NCBI GenBank assembly: GCA_950097015.1
Contig: CATNEN010000007.1
Location: 4,263,501 to 4,327,500 of the forward strand
Direction: 5' to 3'
DNA length: 64,000 nucleotides
Source: Macrostomum hystrix
Lineage: Eukaryota > Platyhelminthes > Macrostomidae
The notes below the pieces were generated by a model. The model was not told the DNA's origin. It was given only the letters and a program-made list of their open reading frames with translations, and made no database searches. Of this stretch, positions 33,351 through 43,715 are shown in pieces. Position 1 is the stretch's first letter, and each line of letters starts with the position of its first letter. The translations under genes and the position numbers were made by a program.

Positions 33351-34934
33351 ATGAAAGCGCAGAATCTCAACTCTTTGCCTCTTTTTCCCCTGCTGCTGCT
33401 GCTGCTGCTGCCGTTGCTGTTGCCGATTCAAAATGTCGCCGCCTCAACAAAGCTGCTGACCTTGCCAGACAGCGGTGGTTGGACCGTCCTGCAGTCGGAG
33501 GGATTTCCTGACGATCGGCCTTATCCTGTCCGATCAGATCGACCGACTGAAATCTGGCAGATTCAAACTCGCGACCTCCGCGCACCGTTGGTCGCCAGCT
33601 TCGCCGACCTGCAGCTGCACCCGGCGTCAAGATTGGAAATCTTCGACGGCGATCCGGTGGAGTTCCGGCTGACGGACTCGGCTCGGCTGCTCCGCCGATA
33701 CGACAGCGGGGCGGACAGCTCCATGAGGGACCGGCTGGTTGCTGGGGAAACCAGCGTCATGACCGTCATCTTTCGCGCCCGCGATCCCGACAGCCGCGTC
33801 GAAATCGGTGAAGATTCGACGCCGTTCGCCGGCTTCCGGTTGAACGTGTCGACGCTGACTTCCGTGGAGTTCGCCGAATCAAAGCTTTCGCCGCCGGTCG
33901 CCACCCGCTGCGGCTGGGCGTCACCGCTTTTTGACGACGTCGACGCCGAGAATCGTCCAACTCGCGCCGCAAAAGCCTGGATGTTCCTGACGGTGCCATC
34001 TGAGCCAAGCTTCGACTGCGTCTGGCTGCTCCGCCCACTGCCCGTCGGCGTCGAGTTAATCGCCGATGTTGGCTTGAAAGCGGGCTTGAGTCTGCTGGAG
34101 GCAAGGGCCGGACCGACTTCGCTGTCGCCGCTGCTGACGCTGAGCTCTTTGAGGCCGGAAGCAGCTGTCTCGGTGCCGATTCCTTCGCCCCGGCCGCAGG
34201 AGGTCTATCTGAGGCTCCGTGGCGGCTGTCGAAATGGCAGCGAGTGCGTCAGACTGCGCTACCGCCTTGAGAGTCCCGTCAGAGGCCCCGGCTGCTGCTT
34301 GAACGTCACGAATCAGTCGCCACTGACTCTCTGCCCGAATGGCGGCAACCGAAACAGCTGGACCTGCGTGCCGCTGCATCAGGCGTGCCCACCATCGCTG
34401 AAGCTACCGACCTCATTGCCCCCGCCCCAGCCGCCACCGCCACCACCGCCGCCGCGCGGCCCGCCACCAGTTTTTAGCGGCTTCGACGAGAGCGACGGCG
34501 CGAACTCCCGGACGGGCAGGCGGCGCAGGGACCCGCACTATCTCGGCCGCATGAACGCCGTGGTGGCCGGAGCCTCTTCGCTGCTGCTGGCCCTGGGCCT
34601 CGGCCTGCTCATCCTGCGCACCCGGGTGCGGCGAATGCGAGCCGCCGCGGCGGCGGCTGCCACGGCGGCGGCTGCGGCGACCACCTCCGGCGACTTAATC
34701 GATACCGAAGCGGCCAGGTGCGGCATCAACCGCTCTGAGACCATCGTGAGCAGCCTGCTGGCCGCCATTCGAAGGCCGCCGACACCGCCGCCAGCCTATT
34801 CGGAGGCCTGCGGAACCGTCGAAGCCGGAGTCGGAACCGGAACTGATTCCGTGGCGGAGCCAATGCTGAACAATCGGCAGCCGCAGCTTTTCAGCACGGT
34901 GGCCAGTACAGTGTCTACGAGAAGCTCCATGTGA
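33351..34934 (+). CDS. Single-pass type I membrane protein with CUB-like ectodomain, intronless
   Basis: A 527-residue protein. I chose the ATG at 33351 because it is the first Met after the in-frame TAA at 33285. A Leu-rich signal peptide covers about residues 8-32. Two CUB-like segments follow: one contains LEIFDGD and ends GFRLNVS, the other contains FDCVWLLRP and ends CVRLRYRL. Next come a Cys-rich patch and a proline-rich stalk. RRRR at 390-393 lies just before the membrane segment at about 402-422. The cytoplasmic tail has a poly-Ala stretch and a PPPAY motif (479-483), the classic WW-domain ligand. Several NxS/T sites lie in the ectodomain. A cell-surface receptor or adhesion-type protein is inferred; no specific orthologue is recognised. 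A 3' splice-site-like string, tctgctcgcag, at 33324-33334 just before the start could mark a 5' UTR intron or trans-splice site. Confidence 0.75.
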   Translation: MKAQNLNSLPLFPLLLLLLLPLLLPIQNVAASTKLLTLPDSGGWTVLQSEGFPDDRPYPVRSDRPTEIWQIQTRDLRAPLVASFADLQLHPASRLEIFDGDPVEFRLTDSARLLRRYDSGADSSMRDRLVAGETSVMTVIFRARDPDSRVEIGEDSTPFAGFRLNVSTLTSVEFAESKLSPPVATRCGWASPLFDDVDAENRPTRAAKAWMFLTVPSEPSFDCVWLLRPLPVGVELIADVGLKAGLSLLEARAGPTSLSPLLTLSSLRPEAAVSVPIPSPRPQEVYLRLRGGCRNGSECVRLRYRLESPVRGPGCCLNVTNQSPLTLCPNGGNRNSWTCVPLHQACPPSLKLPTSLPPPQPPPPPPPPRGPPPVFSGFDESDGANSRTGRRRRDPHYLGRMNAVVAGASSLLLALGLGLLILRTRVRRMRAAAAAAATAAAAATTSGDLIDTEAARCGINRSETIVSSLLAAIRRPPTPPPAYSEACGTVEAGVGTGTDSVAEPMLNNRQPQLFSTVASTVSTRSSM

Positions 34935-35134
34935 CTCAGCATGATGTACAGTTCTTTTGTTTATGATTAATTATTGACAAAAATCTAATTGAAGCGAAAC
35001 CAATGGTTGTATAAACATGACTATAGAACTGCTGTCTGCTTTACATGTTTTCGTAAATTTTATACTAATTTTCACTTGCTACCAGGCATCCAGTACATAA
35101 AATAATATTCCCTTTTTTTCTCTCCTCAGTTTAT

Positions 35135-35388
35135 TCTCTCTCCACCCTGTCTGTTCTACCTCTGTACCCTGTCTATTCTACCTCTTTACTCTGTCTATTA
35201 TACCTCTTTACTCTGTCAATTCTCCCTCTTTACTCTGTCTATTCAACCTCTTTACCCTGCCAATTCTACCTGTTTACCCTGTCTATTCTACCTCTGTACC
35301 CTGTCTATTCTACCTCTTTACTCTGTCTATTATACCTCTTTACTCTGTCTATTCTACCTCTTTACCATGTACCTCTTACTCTACACTT
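35135..35388. repeat. 22-bp minisatellite downstream of the CUB-like gene
   Basis: About 11 copies on tattctacctctttaccctg with ctctg and ccctg endings. It probably lies in the 3' untranslated region if the AATAAA at 35425 is the one used. Confidence 0.9.
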
Positions 35389-35424
35389 TCTTAAATCCCC
35401 CAGCAGATGTGAGATTTCAACAAG

Positions 35425-35430
35425 AATAAA
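35425..35430 (+). terminator. Candidate poly(A) signal AATAAA of the CUB-like gene
   Basis: The first canonical AATAAA I see after the stop codon at 34934, about 490 bases downstream. A non-canonical closer signal cannot be excluded. Confidence 0.35.
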
Positions 35431-35439
35431 TTTGTTCCA

Positions 35440-36340
35440 TGCCTTCCTCTAAGTTTGGAAAAAATTCCAGTAAATTATTTCGATACTCCCATGAGCTGCC
35501 GCAAGTAACACTTTTCTCCCTTATTGCTGACAAACCTAATTTGGAGTATTCCGAACGAATTCTCGCCGCAAATCCTCATTGGGATTAAGCGTTGCCGGTT
35601 CTTCATCCACTGGACTGAAATAATCTACCCCTCCGACTGAATTCCCTGGGGAAATTGGCGAGCGCACCAATCTGTGCCGCCGACACAGTCAGTCAACAAG
35701 GAGTTTATTCTCTTCTGGAAGTCCGGATCCCAAGATCCCTGCAGTGGGGAGCCTCCGGCCTTATTAACCTTGGCCCAGGGAGTTGCTGCGCTGATTTTAG
35801 CAGCTTAGATGATTGATTGAGTCCGAGCTGGGCTTCGGACTGGGGTCGGGGCTGAGGGTTATGAGTTCGAATCTACTGTAAGGAATAACAAATGTGATCC
35901 TGATCGGTGCAGTAGTAAACGCGGACATTGGGACTCGATAAATGGTGAAACGCGATAGCCAGCAGGCTGGGAAACGCAGAGCCAGCTACCCGGAAACTGG
36001 GCCATTGCAAGCTGAGAACCAGATTAAGCAGACAAACAGAACTAGCTGGACTCGTAATCCTCCGAGTTTATGCCGATGGGGGAGAGAAGGGAAGAAAGAG
36101 TTGGGATTATTAGTCGGCTGGGATAGCAATGGCAGATCTTGCGTGCTAAACTGACTGAGGGAAAATTGAAGCTCAGAGTACGAGTTTCGGCTAATTAATG
36201 CCCAATTGTGCTGCCTGCCTGCCCTCATTGCTGCTGCTGCTGCTGCTGCTGCTGCCGATGATGACGATGTACTTTTATCTTAGGGTCATCCTAAGGTTTC
36301 AGAGTTGGGGCGATTGTGAGAAAGCGCTTAAAGTACTCAA
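35440..36340. other. Unique spacer with a B-box-like motif
   Basis: No exon is recognised. A GAGTTCGAATC string near 35,860 resembles a tRNA B box and may be a SINE relic. A CTG run lies at about 36,230-36,254. Confidence 0.3.
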
Positions 36341-36344
36341 ATTA

Positions 36345-36788
36345 TACGATAAGGGTGAATAAGGAAATGAGACAGTAGTAGATGAGAGAGTATATGAGAA
36401 TGGGATCTGAGAGAATATATGAGAATGGGATCTGAGAGAGTAGATGAGAATGGGATCTGAGAGAGTATATGAGAATGGGATCTGAGAGAGCTGATGAGAA
36501 TGGGATCTGAGAGAGTAGATGAGAATGGGATCTGAGAGAGTATATGAGAATGGGATCTGGGAGAGTAGATGAGAATGGGATCTGGGAGAGTAGATGAGAA
36601 TGGGATCTGGGAGAGTAGATGAGAATGGGATCTGGGAGAGTAGATGAGAATGGGATCTGGGAGAGTAGATTAGAATGGGATCTGAGAGAGTAGATGTTTA
36701 TGGGATCTGAGAGAGTAGATGAGAATGGGATCTGAGAGAGTAGATGTGAATGGGATCTGAGAGAGTAGATGAGAATGGGATCTGAATA
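36345..36788. repeat. 23-bp minisatellite, about 19 copies
   Basis: The core is agtagatgagaatgggatct, followed by gagag or gggag. Two units have point changes (gtttatggg, gattagaatg). It shares agagtagatg with the array at 25,345. Confidence 0.95.
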
Positions 36789-37280
36789 TGTCAGTGGCAT
36801 GTCAGTGGTATCTTAAGTACATTTCGTACCGTTTTTAGCCAAAACATTTCCAAATGCACTTTGAATATCCTTTGCCCTCTAGGTCAGAGGGTGGTGTTAA
36901 TTTATGCAGTCTAGAAAGTGAAATTTTATCTAAGTAAATAATTTATCAGAGGTGCATAATATAGCAGAGATAAGACATTTATGTCTGACTCTGAGGGAAA
37001 GTCAGAGGGGCATTGTGAGTGCACTTGGACATAATTCTGTGGGAAATTTTTTTCTTTTAGACTTCCTTTCCAGAGCTTGTTGAAAAGTTTAATTAGTTCA
37101 CCTATTTAAAAAGAAGACTATTTGGATTGAATTTGGATAGTGTCAGTTTCCTGAAAGAGATTGTGATTGAGTTGGACTAAATCAAATCACTCCAGAGCTA
37201 GGAAGAGATATGGGGGGAATGGTCGGGGGCCACGAGGCTTCGCACTGTTCGCGCGTCATTCGGCTGTGTGAGAGATAGAG
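36789..37280. other. AT-rich spacer before SLC26, nothing identified
   Basis: About 0.5 kb of unique AT-rich sequence between the 23-bp array and the SLC26 promoter region, without recognised features. Confidence 0.4.
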
Positions 37281-37571
37281 CTGGCAGCCAATCAGAATGC
37301 AGCTAGAGGCCGGCAGAGAGACAGAAGGTTATCACAGTTCGGAGCTGTGCCAACCCACCCTGTTTGGTTATTAAAAATGAGCAGAAAAATAAGCCCACGG
37401 AGATTCAGAGCTCAAAGAGATTACGGGGCGCACCTGGTTCTCTTATCAGGAAATGGCCCGCCGCCCCGCACGTTGATCAGTCGGCAGAAGCGGCAACCCC
37501 AGCCTTTCCATTCCTATCAGCACCCAAAACTGGCGAGTAAACACTCGAAAGCCTGAAAACTGTCGCCCCAG

Positions 37572-37606
<35 letters not shown>

Positions 37607-37638
37607 ACAAGGAAACAAACAAGCAGTTTCTGTGGATC
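37281..37638 (+). promoter_or_regulatory. SLC26 proximal promoter and leader
   Basis: A CCAAT box in NF-Y-type context, CCAATCAGA, starts at 37288. About 75 bases on, TTATTAAAAAT at 37368-37378 may serve as an AT-rich core element. An upstream open frame of 60-69 codons starts at the ATG at 37347 or 37377 and ends at 37556, before the main start. A run of about ten CAG units at 37574-37603 lies 35 bases before the start codon. If the leader is transcribed from near the CCAAT box, the upstream frame could lower translation. Confidence 0.4.
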
Positions 37639-40335
37639 ATGTCTAATTCAAATATTCGCAGAGGCAACAACAGCGGCAAGCTGACCAACTACAGCAGTCG
37701 GCGGAACTCGCTGCTTCGGTCCGGCACCACAACGCCCCGGCTGCCGTACGGGACCAGCGCGGAGCTCGGCAACGACGAGGCTGAGAATCGGCTGCGACGG
37801 ACCCTAGAGAAAATAGTCACGCCGTCGGTGCACCCGACTGGGTCGGCAGCTGCGGGCGGCGGCGGCGGCAGCGGCGCCCCAGGCGGAGGTCCCGGCGGCG
37901 GAGGTCCCGGGCAGTCCGGTCCAATCGGCGTTGAGGGCGAGAGCGTGATGGAGCCGATATCGCCCTGGCCGGGGGATGTCGGCATGGTGGAGATCAAACG
38001 CCCGGTGTACTCGCAGCACAAGTTTGAGAACGTCTTCCAGGAGGACGAAGAGGAGCCGCTGAGGAAGCGCTTCATCGACAGCGTCTTCATGCCAAGCGGG
38101 CCGCGGCGCAGCTGCACGGAGATGGGCTCCCAGCTGCTGCCCTGCGTGAAGATGCTGCGCGAGTACCGCACCCGCGAGTTCCTGCCGCTCGACCTAGTCT
38201 CGGGACTGTCCACCGGCATCATGCGCATCCCGCAGAGCATGGCCTACGCCCTGCTGGCCTACCTGTCGCCAGTCTATGGCCTGTACACCGCCTTCATCTC
38301 CGGCGTGATTTACTGCGTACTGGGCACCTCGCCGCATTTGGTCATGTCCTGCCAGGGCGTCGTGTCGCTCATGGTTGGCCAGGTGTCGCGCCGCTTCGCG
38401 GATCGAGCCTTCCCAACGGCGCCCGAGAGCAACATCAGCGCCAACGGCAGCTCCGGGGGCGGCGGCGAAGGTTCGGCTGGGTCAGCCGAGCTCATGCTAG
38501 AGACGGTGCTGGTCGTGTCCTTTCTAGTGGGCATCTTCCAGCTGTCCTTCAGCCTGCTGCGCCTGGGCATGCTGACGAACTACCTCAGCGACCCGCTGAT
38601 CGGCGGCTTCACCACCGGGGCCGCCATCGAGGTCATCTCCAGCCAGATCTCCGCCGTCGTCGGCTACGAAGTTATTGTGCCGAAGGGCACACCGCCCGAG
38701 GGTGTCTTCGAGATCTTCAAGAAAGTCTACTTCGCGCTGGCGAACATCGGCAGCTTCAACGTTCCCACGCTCATCATCTCGGCCTGCTCCATCGGCTTCC
38801 TGGTGATGTCAAAGCTTGCCAACAGCCGCCTGAGCCGCTACTGCAAGCTGCCGATCCCCGGCGAGCTGATCCTGGTGGTGGTGGTGACCCTGATCTCCTA
38901 CCTGGGCAACCTCAGCCAGTTCGGCGTTGACCAGGTGGGCCACGTGCCGCAGGGCTTCAAGGAGGCGCGGGTGCCGCAGCTGCAGCTGGCCGACATGAAG
39001 CTGGTGCAGGACTCCATCATCATCGCCATTGTAGCTTTCGCTGTCTCCGTCTCGGTGGCCAAGAAGTTCGCGCTGGAGTACGACACGGAGATTGACGCGA
39101 ACCAGGAGTTCCTGGCCTACGGAGCCGGCAACTTGGCTGGCAGCTTCACCAACTGCTTCGTGTCCACCACCTCAATGTCCTGCTCGGCGCTGCACGAGTC
39201 CCTGGGCGGCAGAACTCAGGTGGCCAATCTTTTCGCCTCCGCGCTGGTCCTCGTCACCATCCTGTTTCTGGGGCCGACATTTGAGACCACACCGAACTGC
39301 GTACTGTCCACCATCATCCTCGTGAACCTCAAGAGCATGCTCTGGCAGTTTGGCGACTTGCCGCAACTCTGGGACGTCAGCAAGATCGACTTCCTGCTCT
39401 GGATGGTGACCTGCGTGTCCGTGATCTGCTTCAACGTTGACACTGGCCTGATTATCGGGGTGGCTTTCTCCCTGCTGACCATTGTGTTCCGCTCCCAGTG
39501 GCCCTATGCCTGCATCCTTGGCCGCATTCCACACACCGACATCTACAAGAACATTGTGGTGACGCCAGACGCCAAGGAGATCGAAGGCATCAAAATCTTC
39601 CGGTACGAAGGCTCGCTGTACTTCGCCTCGGCGGATCACTTCAGGAACTCCCTTTACCTTCTCACCGGCTGCAACCCGCGCCAGCTCGCCATCAAGCAGC
39701 ACGCCTACGATCAGAACCTGCGCAACCTGCGCCTCACCGTCAAGGAGGCGATCCCGATCCTGCAGAACGCCAGCACACCCTCCGCCACCTGGGAGGTCGA
39801 GGCGCAGGAGTCCCGTGCCACCAACTACGGCTCCGTGTCGACTGCGCTCACCGCCAGCGACCTCCGGCCGTCCACCAGCCTGCACCACGTCATCATCGAC
39901 TTCTCCTGCTGCAGCTTCGTGGACTCAGTTGGCCTCAGAATGCTCAACCAGGTGCTGGAAGACTATCGCGAGGCCGGGGTGACCGTGTTCCTGTCCAACA
40001 CCCGCGCCGCCGTGCGACTGATGCTGGCCAAGCCGCGGGTCAGCAAGGTGGACATGAAGAAGATCTTCCTGTCCAATCACGACGCCGTCAGTGCGGCCCT
40101 CAGCGAGGCGCACAAAATCGAGGAGAAAAACTGGCTGGACTTCGACTCAATGACCCGGCAGCGCCTGAACCTGGTCAAGCAGCACTACGTCTCTAGGCTG
40201 CCCAGCGAGATCGACGAGTGCGAAGACCTGGACGAAGAGGAGGTGGAGTCGACAACGGCCAGCACGTCGCAGTCGCTGCCAAGGTCGCGCTTCGTCAGCC
40301 AGTCGTCTGAAAAGACTCCGCTGTTGAATAAGTGA
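37639..40335 (+). CDS. SLC26: SLC26-family anion transporter, intronless
   Basis: An 898-residue multi-pass membrane protein of the SLC26 sulfate/chloride/bicarbonate exchanger family (SulP fold). After a long, Gly-rich N-terminus (about 1-120) come the family's RPVYSQHKFE-type segment and the first membrane helices with LDLVSGLSTGIMRIPQSMAY and GLYTAFISGV. A loop with glycosylation sites N265 and N269 follows. The anion-site helix reads SMSCSALHESLGG, with Ser514, Cys515 and Ser516. LFLGPTFE and LWQFGDLPQLW match late transmembrane segments. A STAS domain spans about 630-815, with HHVIIDFSCCSFVDSVGL near 748-765. The C-terminus EKTPLLNK contains an acidic di-leucine sorting motif. The frame is open upstream to the TGA at 37474, with no earlier Met. 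Vertebrate relatives have many introns; none is seen here. Substrate cannot be told from sequence. Confidence 0.93.
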   Translation: MSNSNIRRGNNSGKLTNYSSRRNSLLRSGTTTPRLPYGTSAELGNDEAENRLRRTLEKIVTPSVHPTGSAAAGGGGGSGAPGGGPGGGGPGQSGPIGVEGESVMEPISPWPGDVGMVEIKRPVYSQHKFENVFQEDEEEPLRKRFIDSVFMPSGPRRSCTEMGSQLLPCVKMLREYRTREFLPLDLVSGLSTGIMRIPQSMAYALLAYLSPVYGLYTAFISGVIYCVLGTSPHLVMSCQGVVSLMVGQVSRRFADRAFPTAPESNISANGSSGGGGEGSAGSAELMLETVLVVSFLVGIFQLSFSLLRLGMLTNYLSDPLIGGFTTGAAIEVISSQISAVVGYEVIVPKGTPPEGVFEIFKKVYFALANIGSFNVPTLIISACSIGFLVMSKLANSRLSRYCKLPIPGELILVVVVTLISYLGNLSQFGVDQVGHVPQGFKEARVPQLQLADMKLVQDSIIIAIVAFAVSVSVAKKFALEYDTEIDANQEFLAYGAGNLAGSFTNCFVSTTSMSCSALHESLGGRTQVANLFASALVLVTILFLGPTFETTPNCVLSTIILVNLKSMLWQFGDLPQLWDVSKIDFLLWMVTCVSVICFNVDTGLIIGVAFSLLTIVFRSQWPYACILGRIPHTDIYKNIVVTPDAKEIEGIKIFRYEGSLYFASADHFRNSLYLLTGCNPRQLAIKQHAYDQNLRNLRLTVKEAIPILQNASTPSATWEVEAQESRATNYGSVSTALTASDLRPSTSLHHVIIDFSCCSFVDSVGLRMLNQVLEDYREAGVTVFLSNTRAAVRLMLAKPRVSKVDMKKIFLSNHDAVSAALSEAHKIEEKNWLDFDSMTRQRLNLVKQHYVSRLPSEIDECEDLDEEEVESTTASTSQSLPRSRFVSQSSEKTPLLNK

Positions 40336-40596
40336 CTCCGCTTGCTCCAAGCACCAACTGCCAGTTTTATTCCTACGTGCCTTGGTGAAACGGAAAGGCT
40401 GTACAAAGCTTCCTATTCTCGTTCTCAACCTTTCTAGACACCGGAATGTTTGTTTTAACTCTCTCGGATTTCCCTTTTTTGTAATAATTACCAGAGAAGC
40501 ACAGTTTCTCAGCTATTTTATGGAGATATGCTAAATTTTCCAATAAGGAATTTCACTCACTAAACATGTCCATCCGTATCCATAACATACATCCCT

Positions 40597-40602
40597 AATA
40601 AA
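40597..40602 (+). terminator. Candidate poly(A) signal AATAAA of SLC26
   Basis: A canonical AATAAA lies 262 bases after the stop codon at 40335. A second one lies at 41097-41102. Either could be used. Confidence 0.45.
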
Positions 40603-40644
40603 TTAATGTCACTTTCTTTAAATCTTCACTTGCCAAAACTTTTC

Positions 40645-40790
40645 ACTCCCCAAGAAATTCACTCTCCCGAAAATTTCACTCCCCCAGAATTGTCACTCCC
40701 CCAAAAATGTCACTCCCTTCAGAATTGTCACTCCCCAGAATTGTCACTCTTCCCGAGTTGTCACTCCCCTTGAAATTTCACTTTTAGCAA
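40645..40790. repeat. Degenerate short repeat, gaattgtcactccc
   Basis: About eight imperfect copies of a 15-19-bp unit with the core gaattgtcactccc or aaatttcactccc, in or just after the SLC26 3' region. Confidence 0.8.
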
Positions 40791-41344
40791 TGCAAAATAG
40801 CCTCATCCAAATTATCCATATCCGAAACTGTAAAGTTAGAATTGAGAATTAAATTGAGAATGATAAATGCTAGTTTACACTGCCAATTTGTCATGTAACA
40901 AACTAGATTAGTCTTATATCCAATGTGTTCAAATATTTCCAATAGTCGATTCTGAATGCAAGTTTGTTAAAATGGTTAACCGAGATAATCAATGATAGAG
41001 ACCGAGCCTATTCTTTCTAATTCCATTGCCAATCACTTACTATGCAACTCCATATAGAACTGGCATTCAATTGTACTGCTATGTAAATTTGAATTCAATA
41101 AAATCATGAAAATGAGTTCACATTCACTTGGCGATGTCCATTTATGACCATTTCGTCAGTCAAGCAAGCATTGAGTTTTGTGACCACAATAGAATGAAGG
41201 CTATGACCTAGCCAGCAACTAAGAACTAAGAACAAGAAGGAACATAGACTACTCACAATTCCATGGCAAGTAGCATTATACGCACAGAATAGTTATATTT
41301 TTCTTCTGACCAACTAAATGTACTATTCTATTCCATCACTGCTG

Positions 41345-41562
41345 CCTGCTCAGTAGGGGATTTCGCACCAAGGTTCCCGAGTTCGATTAAGCACAGTGAG
41401 AGTGTACACTGCATGGAAATGAGAAAGTCAGTGCAGATGTACACACCTGTGTGAGCGTGTGCCTGAGTACGGCATCTGTGTGCTCAGGAGTCAGCGAAAT
41501 GGGCAGAACCACCAAGGGATTTTCCAGTGGCCACAGCCCTCCTGCAAATATTTAAAATAAAA
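41345..41562 (+). mobile_element. SINE-like element, copy with a different tRNA-like head
   Basis: The body from about 41,391 to 41,555 matches the copies at 49,715, 50,961 and 58,986: it shares gatgtacacacctgtgtg, ctcaggagtcagcgaaatgg and the 3' string ccctcctgcaa. Upstream, gctcagtagggg and gagttcgatta resemble RNA polymerase III A and B boxes. This head is unlike the head of the 50,961 copy and joins the body at a different point. Confidence 0.6.
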
Positions 41563-42140
41563 TTTCTGCTTAGCCTAATATGCAAGCAATCAAATATTCT
41601 CTAGCAGTTAGAGAAATGCGATTGAAATGAAGAGTTACAGTAATTCAATAGTGACCTACAATTATTTACTTGACTCAGCTGTTGAAAATATTGATTTTTA
41701 AACATATATTTCTGAACAGTTTATTTCTCACATCTATTCACGGATTTAAAAGCGAATTCGTGCTACAATCTGATACAAATGAGCCATCTGTATTGGCGGG
41801 CAGGGAATTCAGAGTATATTTTCTCCAAGACAGGTACATTTTGCATTGGCTATGCAAGTTGTAGGGTTACCAAGGCATGCATCCGGAAACTTGTGAATCT
41901 CAGCAACTAGAAAATAATTCTGTAATGAAAATTTCGGTGCTAGCTATCATCCAGACCATTGTGAATGGGAAAATGAACAAAAGAATATAGAACAACAACC
42001 AGAAAATAAAATGTCTCATAGGGTTCTACAAGTGCAATTCCAGTCTCGAAGACATGCTGTGCGATACATGCTCAGTGGCTGCATAGTGAGGGGCATGCAG
42101 AGCTGCAGATCAAATCAGGGTTAGTTTGTACACCTGGATA
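41563..42140. other. AT-rich spacer, nothing identified
   Basis: Unique AT-rich sequence between the SINE-like element and the 37-bp array. One short frame near 41,670-41,864 has no recognised similarity. Confidence 0.4.
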
Positions 42141-42142
42141 AG

Positions 42143-43481
42143 CTAGCCTCACCTGTTGGATAGACTAGCAATCCATTCTATTCCCTTATCAGTTGTATAG
42201 ACTAGCAATCCATTCTATTCCTTTATCAGTTGGAGAGACTAGCAATCCACTCTATTCCTTTATCAGTTGGATAGGCTAGCAATCCATTCTATTCCTTTAT
42301 CAGTTGTATAGGCTAGCAATCCATTCTATTCCCTTATCAGTTGGATAGGCTAGCAATCCATTCTATTCCGTTATCAGTTGGATAGACTAGCAATCCATTC
42401 TATTCCCTTATCAGTTGGATAGGCTAGCAATCCATTCTATTCCGTTATCAGTTGGATAGACTAGCAATCCATTCTATTCCTTTATCAGTTGTATAGGCTA
42501 GCAATCCATTCTATTCCCTTATCAGTTGGATAGGCTAGCAATCCATTCTATTCCGTTATCAGTTGGATAGACTAGCAATCCATTCTATTCCTTTATCAGT
42601 TGGATAGACTAGCAATCCATTCTATTCCTTTATCAGTTGGATAGGCTAGCAATCCATTCTATTCCTTTATCAGTTGTATAGGCTAGCAATCCATTCTATT
42701 CCCTTATCAGTTGGATAGGCTAGCAATCCATTCTATTCCGTTATCAGTTGGATAGACTAGCAATCCATTCTATTCCTTTATCAGTTGGATAGACTAGCAA
42801 TCCATTCTATTCCTTTATCAGTTGGATAGACTAGCAATCCATTCTATTCCCTTATCAGTTGTATAGACTAGCAATCCATTCTATTCCTTTATCAGTTGTA
42901 TAGACTAGCAATCCATTCTATTCCTTTATCAGTTGGATAGACTAGCAATCCATTCGATTCCTTTATCAGTTGGATAGACTAGCAATCCATTCTATTCCTT
43001 TATCAGTTGGATAGGCTAGCAATCCATTCTATTCCGTTATCAGTTGGATAGACTAGCAATCCATTCTATTCCTTTATCAGTTGTATAGACTAGCAATCCA
43101 TTCTATTCCTTTATCAGTTGGATAGACTAGCAATCCATTCTATTCCTTTATCAGTTGTATAGACTAGCAATCCATTCTATTCCTTTATCAGTTGGATAGG
43201 CTAGCAATCCATTCTATTCCGTTATCAGTTGGATAGACTAGCAATCCATTCTATTCCTTTATCAGTTGGATAGACTAGCAATCCATTCTATTCCTTTATC
43301 AGTTGGATAGACTAGCAATCCATTCTATTCCCTTATCAGTTGTATAGACTAGCAATCCATTCTATTCCTTTATCAGTTGTATAGACTAGCAATCCATTCT
43401 ATTCCTTTATCAGTTGTATAGACTAGCAATCCATTCTATTCCTTTATCAGTTGGATAGACTAGCAATCCATTCGATTCCTA
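42143..43481 (+). repeat. 37-bp minisatellite, about 36 copies, left arm of an inverted pair
   Basis: The core is gactagcaatccattctatt followed by cctttatcagttggata. Variants alternate tta/gta/tgg and ccc/cct/ccg in a recurring order. The same 37-bp unit occurs in reverse orientation at 54,770-56,825. The last unit carries the rare form ccattcgatt, and the reverse array begins with the matching tcgaatgg form. Confidence 0.97.
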
Positions 43482-43715
43482 AACGAACATATGGGTTTCT
43501 TTGAAAACGATAAAACAGCTGAAAACATTGATTTTATGGCATGCCAAATTAAAAAATACAAAAATCGATCAACAAAGGAAAAAAACAAATAATTGACACC
43601 GTCCAATAAAAACACATAAATAGGAAAAGTTAAGCTACAAATTTGGGTTAAACCGTCCGAAAAATCACGCAAGTTCTGCAAGTTCTCGAAACAGTTAAAA
43701 TTCCAATTATTATTT

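Noticed and set aside
39172..39888. Antisense frame of 238 codons within SLC26
   Set aside because: It overlaps the conserved SLC26 coding region on the opposite strand. GC-rich third positions commonly create such shadows.
42143..43481. CRISPR-like appearance of regularly repeated units
   Set aside because: Units are contiguous tandem copies with no unique spacers, and the genome is eukaryotic.
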